A program made the translations under genes and the position numbers. From positions 1,749,001-1,813,000 of the forward strand of contig JAQSEB010000005.1 of assembly GCA_030063045.1 (NCBI GenBank): DNA of 64,000 bases. The letters are read 5' to 3'. Each line of letters opens with the position of its first letter. The first letter of the stretch is position 1. Positions 11,480-20,715 of the stretch are shown here, one piece after another. The notes below the pieces were generated by a model that ran no database searches, was not told where the DNA came from, and saw only the letters and a list, made by a program, of their open reading frames with translations. The stretch comes from Pratylenchus scribneri. Taxonomy: Eukaryota; Nematoda; Chromadorea; Rhabditida; Pratylenchidae.

Positions 11480-11750
11480 AATCAATGAATTCACCAATTT
11501 TTTTGATATTGTACGGCATGTAAATTTGCTCGCTCACTTTTTGTTCTTTTCAACTCGACAATCGTTGTTTCTGCATTTGAAGAACGGCAATTCGTCTGCG
11601 CAATACCAAAAATAGACCAACACTCACAAATGTGTAGAGTAGAGTGTTTCAATCTGGAAAACAATAATTTGAATATATTAAAAAATTTGATATATATTTC
11701 TTTTAAAACAAATAAAATTAAAAAAAAAATAAAATTTCCTGACAAATTTG
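11480..11750. other. Unresolved minus-strand frames between collagen and tandem array
   Basis: At 11491-11650 one minus frame reads VSVGLFLVLRRRIAVLQMQK and a second reads CECWSIFGIAQTNCRSSNAE; only the second is open from the CAG acceptor near 11655. Might be a terminal exon of a small membrane protein. No family recognised. Confidence 0.2.
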
Positions 11751-11754
11751 GCTT

Positions 11755-12312
11755 CCGTTTGTTCTGATTTTAATAATTCCGCCTGTTCTGATTTTAATAA
11801 TTCCGCCTATTCTGATTTTAATAATTCCGCCTGTTCTGATTTTAAATAATTCCGCCTGTTCTGATTTTAATAATTCCGCCTGTTCTGATTTTAATAATTC
11901 CGCCTGTTCTGATTTTAATAATTCCGCCTGTTCTGATTTTAATAATTCCGCCTGTTCTGATTTTAATAATTCCGCCTGTTCTGATTTTTAATAATTCCGC
12001 CTGTTCTGATTTTTAATAATTCCGCCTGTTCTGATTTTAATAATTCCGCCTGTTCTGATTTTTAATAATTCCGCCTGTTCTGATTTTAATAATTCCGCCT
12101 GTTCTGATTTTAATAATTCCGCCTGTTCTGATTTTTAATAATTCCGCCTGTTCTGATTTTAATAATTCCGCCTGTTTTCTGATTTTAATAATTCCGCCTG
12201 TTCTGATTTTAATAATTCCGCCTGTTCTGATTTTTAATAATTCCGCCTGTTCTGATTTTTAATAATTCCGCCTGTTCTGATTTTAATAATTCCGCCTGTT
12301 CTCTGATTTTTA
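11755..12312. repeat. 24-bp tandem repeat array, copy 2
   Basis: About 23 near-identical units, core TTCTGATTTTAATAATTCCG, more homogeneous than the array at 7490-7806. The short minus frame that runs from it into 12445 (rich in Lys, Arg, Gln) is not supported as a gene. Confidence 0.96.
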
Positions 12313-12594
12313 GTAATTTCTTTTCTATAGCCAAAGAAAATTTAATGCTGCTTTCCTTCTTCATTCTATCTTTGTGAGTCACTTGAGTTTGAGATCTTTG
12401 TTCCCTGTTTTTCCTCCTTTCGATCAACCTCATAGCTTTGTTCAACCACCGCTATTTAATCGATTGCTTGAAATATTTCATTCTAACCTCGAGAAATGTC
12501 GATGAAAAGCCAACACTCACAAATTTCCCAAATTGCATTATATCCTCCATTAATCCTTTTATTTATCCGAATCTAAAAATATTTAAAAAGAAAA

Positions 12595-13744
12595 ATGTCG
12601 GCACTTTCGGCAGCTCGTGGCGTAAGCCAAGTGATGAACCGTTGTGAGGATGCAAAAATGTCGGGATTTTTGGGTGCGAAATTATTTTAAAATTCTTTTA
12701 AAAAATTAAATTTATGAAAATTTGCTCCCTTAAGATTTGTCTGATTGTGAATTATTATACATTGCTGATGCACTTTACATGGTTTTGAAGGGCTATCAAA
12801 TCAAACGATGCAGTTTAAAGAATAACAAATTGAAGAAATTTCCGGTGAAATTGATTACCAATTTTCCGGATATGGATGGTGAGAAAATTTTTATTAAATT
12901 ATTTTTCACATTCTTGACCTAAATTTGATCTTATTTTTTTTTAACAGTATTAGGCAAAAAGGAAAATACTTGCGGTTTTTCCTTTCATCTAATTTGATTC
13001 TTTTTAGCCTCTAATTTTGTGAAAAATAATTTTTTGTCTGTCAAAATGTATAATATACAATTCGATAGCCACGAAAAAGCTATTATCTGCACTTTAGATT
13101 TCTTAATAGCCCATTTGCAACAGAGTTATGGCAAAAAACTCATTATAACAAAAATGGCCATAACACATCAACAAAATTATGGCCAAGCCCCTAACAACCC
13201 CTACATATCCCAAGCCCCTATTCCCATGACGCCCCTAACCTAACCCTAATCCTAACCCTAACCTTAAAGTTTCCAGGGAAAAAACAAAAATAGTCAAATT
13301 AGAAGCTAAAAAGAACCGAATTAGAGGAAGAAAACTTTTCCTAAAGGAAAATTAATTTTTCATTTTTCATTACAGTACTCAATTTGGAAGGCAATCAACT
13401 TGAAGTTTTGCCCGAGGAAATTGGTCGATTGACCCGACTTCGGGGCATCAATATTGGCAACAATCAGTTGGCCACCTTTCCAGTACATCTTTTCAACTGT
13501 CCCTATTTGGCATTGCTCGACTTGAGTGGAAATAGGATTGAAGGTTATTTTTCATTAATTTAAATAAATAAAATAATTTTTTCATAATGTTTTTTCATAA
13601 TGTTCAGAATTGGATTTGGATTCCATTGTGACCCGGATGCCTTCCCTAAAGCAACTTCATTTCAAGCGAAACCCATTGAGTGTGAAGCCCGAATTCCAGC
13701 GTGCTGCGGATCGAATTGAATCCATCAAAATTGTCTATAAATGA
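12595..13744 (+). CDS. LRRC20: LRRC20-like leucine-rich repeat protein
   Basis: Small intracellular LRR protein; the function of LRRC20 is not established, and LRR arrays of this kind bind other proteins. Four exons join in phase: 12595-12673, 12735-12878, 13376-13543 and 13608-13744, giving 175 residues. Visible repeats: CSLKNNKLKKFPVKLI, LNLEGNQLEVLPEEIGRLTR, INIGNNQLATFPVHLFNCPY, LDLSGNRIEELDLDSIV and LHFKRNPLSVKPEFQ, that is about five LRRs with LxxNxL cores. Length and order, with a short Ala-rich N-terminus and FLDLSDCELLYIADALYMVL before the LRRs, fit vertebrate LRRC20 (about 184 residues) from memory. It is the only plus-strand host gene in the first 31 kb. Intron 2 contains a telomere-like tract. 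Confidence 0.85.
13225..13268 (+). repeat. Telomere-like CCCTAA tract in LRRC20 intron 2
   Basis: A short degenerate run of CCTAACCCTAA words inside a region whose flanks (about 12960-13000 and 13300-13360) contain inverted related words. The unit is CCCTAA, not the GCCTAA of the canonical nematode telomere. Confidence 0.7.
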
Positions 13745-14037
13745 ATTGAATTCTTTTTAATTTTTTTTAAAATAATATTTTTTGGATTAGATATAAATCG
13801 AATTGATTGCAGTATGCAATTCTAAATAGATGAATTTGGCCAGCAAATTTTTCTCTAAACCATCAGAAATTTAGTAAATTTTGTTATTAAAATAATTTAT
13901 TTTATATTTATGCCTTCAATTCGTATTGTGACTCATCAAACTCAAATTTTTTTCGAAATAAATAAAATGAAAACTTTTATTTTATTTAATAAAATTGAAA
14001 TTATTAACAAAAATTAATTATTCCAACTGATTCTTCC

Positions 14038-15076
14038 TCATACTTCATCCATATCATCCACTTCCACCTTCACATTTGTTTCCTCAGCTTCATTTTCTTG
14101 GGCCTCATCCGCTTCTTCTCCTTCTTTTTCTTTGGCTGCTGCTTTCTTTGCCCGATGTTTCGCCATCCTTTTGGCATTGTGCGCCGCTTTCTCCTTTTCA
14201 GTCATCGCGGCTCTCCTCTTTCTTTTAGCCAATTTATCCCTTTCCCTCGCTTTCTCCTTCTGTTCTTTGGTCATCTCGGCTCTTTTTCGGGCCATTCGAG
14301 CCGCTTCATGGGCTCTTTTCCAGGCTTTTCGAGCCGCTTCATCCTCCACCTGCTTGTCCTTCAATTGTGAAATCTCTTTGCTTAGTTTCGCGATATGTTT
14401 CGATAGGATTGATTGCCGCTTAATGAGCACTTCAATTTTTGCTTCTTTGCCAGTTTTTTTACTGTAATGCAATTTTTTAAAGACAAAAAAAAATGGGTGC
14501 CAATTTTTTGTCCACAAATTTACATTCTTTTGACCACAATATCGCATTCCTTTTTCTCCACAACGTATTAACTTATTAGTGTTTAATCCTATAGCCTTAT
14601 AAACCTTATATCCAATCGATAGAGCTCATCGAGACGCGTCGAATGATAAATAGTTTGTTGTTGGGGTTTGGTTCAAAACAAAATGAGTGAAAAAACCAAA
14701 ACCAGCAGATATGGATTAAACGGTTTAATACGTTGAATTTTGGCCAAACTGTTACAAATTATATATCAATAGACGCGTCTCGATGGCTTTTTAAAATGGT
14801 ATAAAGTTTTTGGGGTCTAGGTTAAAGCATGAAAAAGTTGTCCAATAAAAACTGGTTTTGTGAACAAAAGAATGTAAATTTGTGGACAAAAAAAATGTTC
14901 TGTCTAAAAAAAATACTTTTAAACCTTAATGTTTCCAAATCAGCCAGATCTTGTTCAAATTGTGCCAATTCATTATTATCAGTTTGAGTTGTTTTTTCCA
15001 GTTGAATTGTTTTCTGCTTTTCGATGAGTTTATTCGATTTTCTGATGCTGGTTCTGTTGTTGTTACGGGTATTCAT
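14038..15076 (-). CDS. Basic coiled-coil protein with acidic tail, 191 residues
   Basis: Exons 14925-15076 and 14038-14461 join in phase (TTAAG|GTTTAAA donor, TTACAG acceptor). Residues 1-50 include FEQDLADLETL; the second exon starts with a heptad-like segment (LSKHIAKLSKEISQLKD), then a highly charged Ala/Arg/Lys stretch with repeated RMARKRAEM, REKDKL-like and AAHNAKRMAKHRAKKAAAKE motifs, and ends in an acidic tail (VKVEVDDMDEV). The basic NAKRMAKHR-type motif followed by acid suggests a nuclear, nucleic-acid- or chromatin-associated protein, but this is inference. A dispersed repeat occupies the intron. Not recognised as a named family. Confidence 0.65.
14577..14820. repeat. Dispersed intronic repeat, GACGC-core family (copy 3)
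   Basis: Left arm contains GAGCTCATCGAGACGCGTCG, right arm ATCAATAGACGCGTCTCGAT; between them GGTTTGGTTC and AAACGGTTTAATACG. The two arms are inverted, so the unit is foldback-like. It fills the intron of the basic coiled-coil gene. Confidence 0.8.
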
Positions 15077-15307
15077 TTTTTCCTAAATATTTAATTCTTA
15101 TTTTTGATTATTTAAAGGTAATGAATCAAATAAAATAAAAAGTGCTGAAATCAACAAATTTTCAAATTAATTTTTACTTAACTAAGAAATAATTTTATCC
15201 AATAATTCAATTAGTGTAAAATTAAATAATTAGATGAGTTTATGTGTCAAAATGTAAAATATATACATAGTTTGAAAATTAATGAATTTTATTTTAAACA
15301 TCCACAA

Positions 15308-18300
15308 TCATTTTTTCATTATTTTGCCGGAATATGTTGGCACATCTTCATCTTCATTTGCTGCTTTCCTCTTCTTTCCCAGATCAATTTCATGTTGCTT
15401 CATTCCAATAATATTTTCAACCTTTTTATTAATTTATTATTATTTTAATCATTTTTTAAAAAATATTTTTAGGGTTTTTTAATGGGAAATATTAAAAATT
15501 GCGAATAAATTATTGAAAATTGCAAAGTTTTTAACGGTTTAGTGGTTTGCCCAAAATTCACAAACCATATACCCAAAATTGGATAGAGCTAGTCAAGACG
15601 CATAGAATGGTATAAAATTTGTCATGGTTTAATTGGTTTTGAACCAAATCCCATAAAATGGGTTTAAGTGGTTTAAAACCCCTAATTTTTGATCAAACCA
15701 CGACAAGATATATATCAATCGACGCATCTTATCGAGATCTATCGATTGGGTATAAGGTTTGTGAGTCTAGGACTATCCGTTCGCAATTTTCAATAATTTA
15801 TTCGCAAAATTAAATACCATTTGTTTTTTAATTATAATTAATACTTAATTATATGATACTAAATTTTTCAAATTTAATTTTAAATATCCGAAAGTAATTT
15901 CTTCAACCTTTCGCCGTTGAATTTTGATTCCAACAATTTTATCGGATCCACTTGATAATTGTACATCAATATCAACATCGAACAAATAGGCCCCATTTGT
16001 TGGTTCATTGGCCAAAGTGAATTGCATCACAAAATATAAAAACAATGGACCGCCAGAAAATGAACGTTGAAAAAATTTCTTTTCCGGTTTCGCTGTTTTG
16101 GCCGACAGAATGTGCAATTTTTTCTTATCAAAATGTATGAATTTTCCACCTTAATAAAAAAAATATAAAGCAATTAATTCTTTAAACCTTCTGCTTTTGA
16201 TATGCCTTTGTGACAAACATCCCAAATTTCACGACGGATTGAGGAAAAAGAAGAGAAATCGTAGTCCAAATTAATGTCGATTGATTCAAAAAATTCCTCA
16301 GGATGTCTGAAAAGATTAAGTCAAAATTTGAATTAGAAATTCCTAAATTTCCTATGTCTTTAGCTGAACAATTTTGGAAAATTCGGCTTGCCAGAGACTT
16401 GAGAATAGGCTCATTCGACTCATCAGCTTTTTCGATTTACTCTATGAAATTTCGATCTCAAATCAGTATGTGCTCATTTAAAAAAGCTGAACCGTTATTT
16501 AAACCCATACTGGTTTCGGTTTATCAACTTTTGACTAAGCCCTAATTCCGTTCTAAAATAGAAATTTCAGAGATTAAATCGACTATGCCGGATCGAAAGA
16601 GCTTAGTTTCGTGACTTTAAGACATTTATAAATCGATATTTCCAAAATTGTCAAATTCCTGGGCCATTGCAACATTATTATTTATTACTTTGTGCTGGAA
16701 ATATAGCTGATCAAAAAATCGGCATAATCTTCAGGAAGTTGATAAAGATAATATTGCTCTTTTATGTTGAGATGACGAAATTGGGTAAATCCAGCGCCTC
16801 GACGCAGAAACATATCCAAATTTGGGTTCCATTGAATGTTCATTATTGCTTCCAATTTGTTGCCAATTTGTTTCAATCGATCAAAATTCAGCCAGCCAAG
16901 TTCAAATTTGCCAACTTCATCCGAAGTCTAAATTTTTAATTTGCCCAAAAAAATATTGAAAGTGTCGAAAAGGTTTTAAGCGTTTAATGGTTTTCTCACA
17001 TCTACAAACCAAATAGCCAATTGGATATAGCTGATCAAGACACATTGAATCAATGGTATATAATTTGTGAATGGTTTGGTCAACAATTAAAGGGTATTAA
17101 ATGGTTTAAACCAATTTTGGTTTAATTGGTGCAAACTAAATTTGAATTGGTTAAATCTTAGCAAAATGACTCATATTGACGAGTTTTATCGATTTATAAG
17201 GATTTCGGATAAACTTCTGAACTGTTAACATCTTTTTCGATATCTTCAATACGTTTTTGGACAAATTTAAATATTTCCCATATATAAAAGATGAATATTT
17301 CCAAAAAATTTGCAAACCTGCTTCACCCATCGACGGAAATGAAATCGTCGAACAAAATTACTCGAAGGATCCACAGAAAATTGAATTTCAAACCAATTTT
17401 TCGAATCCATTTTATTCGCCACAAACAATCTCAGTTCAATATGACAAAGTCCTTCATATAATTCTCCATCAAAAATGTGTAAAATTTGGCCATCTTCTGC
17501 TGCCAAATCAATCGATTCGAATAAAAATCGTTCATCAATTTGATATTGTTTATTCTCATTAAATAATGGCTTTATAACAGTTGGAATTGGAAGTATTCCA
17601 TCCCGAAATGCCATTGTCGCTGATTGAAGCATCATTTCTGCGTAACTGAAAATATTTTACAAATAATAAATTTTTTTAAATGGGTATTAATTTATTTGGT
17701 GCAAAAACATTGAAAGCGGGGTAAATCTTATAATGGTTCAGTGGTTTCTCGTAGACCTTCAACCACCATTTACCCAAATTGGATAGAGCTGTCTGGTCAA
17801 GAAGCATTGAATGGTATATAATTTGTGATGGTTTGGTCAACAATTAAATAAGTATTAAACGGTTTAAACCAATTTTGGTTCATTGGTTCAAAACTAAGTT
17901 GGAATTAATTACCAAAAGATAATGAAATGATGCGTGTTGACTAGATTTATTGATTGGGCATAAATTTTATGAGTTTATACTTTATACGAACTGCTAAACT
18001 TGTAAACTTTTTCGATATTTTCAATATTTTTTCGCCATTTAAATATATTTTTTTTTTTGAATCTAATATTCTGTCATTAAACGAAAAAATTAAAATTTAT
18101 TTCAAAAATTGGGAATGAAGGAGATTATCCCAATTCCAGAGGAAAAGCCAAAATATTTTGATTAACAAAAAATGAAATCTAATTTTCATATACCGTGAAT
18201 TTGACATATGCAAGAGTAATTTTTCCATGAAATTCTGAGGCATTCCAACAATGCTTGAAATTGTATCCATCGAGAATATTCGTCTTGATGTCAACCAGGT

Positions 18301-19711
18301 GCCATAACGCAACAATACATCAAATTCCGGTTTCCATTCTAAATCTGCATTGGAAAACCTCAAATGTTCCGGATAAAAGTCCCTTTCTTCGTTGACCAAT
18401 GTGCCAATATATTCTTTCAGAGACTAGAAAATATGGGAAAATTTTATTAAAATTTAATTCTTCGGAAGGTGCTATGTCAATTCCTCAATAATGCAAATGC
18501 GGGCGTTTTCGACTTATAGTAAATCAGAAACTGGTTTTAAACCCTACAAACCTTATACCATTTTGTAGATCTCATCGAGACGCATCGAATGGTATATAAA
18601 ATGCCAAGTTTGATCAAATTAAAAGGTGTTAAGCCGTTTTAACCATATTTTTTTCAGTTTTTTTTTGTTTTATTTTGACCAAACCATGACAAATTATATA
18701 TCAATCGACGCATCTCGATGAGATCTACAAAATGGTATAAGGTTTGTAGGGTCTAAAACCGGTTCCTGATTTTTTTCATAAGTAGAAAACGCCCGCATTT
18801 TCACTATTGAGGAATCGCCCACATTTGCGCGACCCTTTGCCTATTGAGGAATTGACCCCGTACGCCTTCGGAATTGTGGCCCAAAAATTTTTTTTGGTTT
18901 CGAAATTTTTTTCTACTTGGAGTCATCGAAGATATTGGACACGAATTTGGCATCCGCTTGATCAAATCATACAATCCTGATATGATACTATGCCTACTTT
19001 TACCATGAAAATACCAAGGGGTCCAAGGACAATTTTTAAAATATTTTTAACATAATCATATTATAGCTCAATCGACGCAGCTTGGCGAGCTGAATTTAAT
19101 CGTACATTTTTATAAGGTAATATATGCAATTATGGACAAGCATGGTACCATTAGATTCAGCTCGACGAGCCGTTTCGATTGAGCTATAAAATGGCTATAT
19201 GATGTATAGAAAAATGAAAAATTTATAGAAATTGGCCTTGGTCCCCTAATGGTAAAAAATTTGCAGAAGACTGTAAGATCGTGAAAAATTGATGTCAAAT
19301 TCATGTTCGAAGCCCTGGATAATTCCTAGTAATAAATTTTCAAAATATCACAAAAAAATTAGGAACCTTAATTCCCGAATAATAAAACCAAGTTTATTTT
19401 TGAATACTTCTCGAATTAATTTATTGATAATTTTTGTAATTATCTCATATTACTAATAGGTGAAAATAGTATGTATAATAATTATAAACCGTTTTAAGCC
19501 GTTGAACTGTGCGACGCATTCTGGGCGAATTATTTTGGTAAATTGCCCGGGATGGCACATTCACCAAAACATGGATGGCAGCGGCCAATGGCAAACATTT
19601 ATGCATTTCGGCCAGCAATTCGGGTGGCAATCGAAGCCGAAAAATTTGATTCTCATTCTCCAATTTTTCATTCTCATTCTCCAATATTTTATTCTCCAGC
19701 AGTAGTTCCAT
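15308..19711 (-). CDS. Uncharacterised 513-residue protein with an internal two-fold repeat
   Basis: Seven minus-strand exons join in phase: 19490-19711, 18194-18423, 17318-17645, 16689-16927, 16188-16306, 15860-16149 and 15308-15421. Residues 1-20 are a Glu/Asn-rich helix; residues 26-60 (LPPELLAEMHKCLPLAAAIH...) resemble a divergent F-box-like helical motif. Two related modules follow: EWKPEFDVLLRYGTWLTSRR (exon 2) against QWNPNLDMFLRRGAGFTQFR (exon 4), each followed by a beta-rich module ending WFEIQFSVDPSSNFVRRF (exon 3) or YLFDVDIDVQLSSGSDKI (exon 6). The C-terminus is basic then acidic (LGKKRKAANEDEDVPTYSGK), a possible nuclear signal. I do not recognise the family. No signal peptide or membrane helix. 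Several introns are packed with dispersed repeats. Confidence 0.75.
15527..15775. repeat. Dispersed intronic repeat, GACGC-core family (copy 4)
   Basis: TTGGATAGAGCTAGTCAAGA on the left, ATATATCAATCGACGCATCT on the right, with GGTTTAATTGG and GGGTTTAAGTGG between. Lies in intron 6 of the 513-residue gene. The outermost words (TTGCGAATAAATTATTGAAA and its complement) form an inverted pair. Confidence 0.8.
16310..16640. repeat. Foldback repeat, GATTCGGCATAG-arm family (diverged copy)
   Basis: Arms include GAGAATAGGCTCATTCGACT and ATGCCGGATCGAAAGAGCTT, diverged versions of the arms at 24.65-25.04 kb. Fills intron 4 of the 513-residue gene. Confidence 0.65.
16977..17165. repeat. Dispersed intronic repeat, GACGC-core family (copy 5)
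   Basis: TTGGATATAGCTGATCAAGA, then TATAATTTGTGAATGGTTTG and TTGGTTTAATTGGTGCAAAC. Intron 3 of the 513-residue gene. Confidence 0.75.
17715..17970. repeat. Dispersed intronic repeat, GACGC-core family (copy 6)
   Basis: TTGGATAGAGCTGTCTGGTC, GGTATATAATTTGTGATGGT and GGTTTAAACCAATTTTGGTT. Intron 2 of the 513-residue gene. Confidence 0.75.
18476..18850. repeat. Foldback element of the GACGC-core family (copy 7, most complete)
   Basis: Long inverted arms: TGCGGGCGTTTTC, ACCCTACAAACC and GATCTCATCGAGACGCATCG on the left; their complements CGACGCATCTCGATGAGATC, GGTTTGTAGGGTC and GAAAACGCCCGCA on the right. About 370 bp, non-coding, in intron 1 of the 513-residue gene. It shows that the core seen elsewhere is part of a palindromic unit. 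Confidence 0.85.
18880..19325. repeat. Foldback repeat with AGCTCAATCGACGCAGCTTG core
   Basis: Central inverted pair TAGCTCAATCGACGCAGCTT and AGCCGTTTCGATTGAGCTAT, with outer inverted words GGACACGAATTTG and AAATTCATGTTC. Related to 27.99-28.59 kb and, partially, 46.10-46.18 kb. Confidence 0.7.
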
Positions 19712-19719
19712 TTTTAAGT

Positions 19720-20710
19720 TTTAACCAATTTTATTAATTTAAAAAAATTTTTTCTAAAAATTTAATTGATTTTAATTTTGATTTTGTTTAAGAATTAAAA
19801 AATGGGATTTATCAAATTTATTTGTTTGCATTATTCAAAAATTGAAGGCGTCCTTTTTATATTATAACACAGCATTCTTTAAGGTAAATGGGCATTGTGC
19901 CAATTTTTAATGGGAAATATTTTTAAAGGTGTATTGGGCAAAATGTTAGAAACTTATTTTAATATTTTAATGAAGATTTATTTGATTGAATGAAAAACGG
20001 AGAGATATCAAATGCCAATGCAGATTAAAATTGGAAGGAAAATTGTGCCTGCCTGTGGCAATTACCGTATAAAATCGGAATATTTTGATAGTGAACATCC
20101 CTTTAAATTGAATGTTCATTGAAACGAATGTTTTTATTTTTTCTGACCAAAATGAAAGGAAGGAAAAAACCAGCGCAGCGAGAGTCACTCTGCCAAATCA
20201 ACAGTGGAAAGAGAAAGAAAAAAATAGAAAAGAGAATGATGAGCGCCCAATTTTGCGCTTTCGACATTAAATTATTTTCTTTTCAATAAACATTCCACCA
20301 ATATTTTCGAATCCTATATTCACTAAAAAAATATTCCGATTTTAACATCTTTTTATTCTTCAACCTCTAATAATTCCTCCATCTCAATTTTGAGGGCTCA
20401 TTAGAAGTGAATATAAATATACTGAAAAGAAAATTAAATGCACTTTTCCTAAAGCTCTACAAAATCCACTATGATTTGTTCAAAAATGCCCATAAGTTAA
20501 AAATAGTTAATTGAAAATGTAAAGATTGGAAAATCGGAACTTTTATTGATAATTTTTTTATTATATAAATAAATTGATTTTGATGAAGATTTATTAGACA
20601 AAAAATGAGATAAAATAAAAAGGTTAAATGATTGGATTTTCGAAAAGATTAATTATCTGGAATTCAAGATGATTTTAAGGTAAATTCCAATAACATCCAT
20701 TCTCTCTCTA
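19720..20710. other. Intergenic stretch upstream of the 513-residue gene
   Basis: AT-rich. A minus-strand open frame at 19967-20188 is not supported by splice sites or a domain. It lies between the start of one minus gene and the 3' end of the next, so the promoter of the 513-residue gene is probably here. No motif recognised. Confidence 0.45.
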
Positions 20711-20715
20711 TTCGT

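Noticed and set aside
12209..12445. Minus-strand frame starting MNKAMRLIERRKNREQ
   Set aside because: Half of it is the 24-bp array and no splice chain or domain supports a gene.
13225..13268. True telomere or chromosome end
   Set aside because: The tract is about 40 bp, degenerate, inside an intron of an intact gene; similar tracts lie in foldbacks elsewhere.
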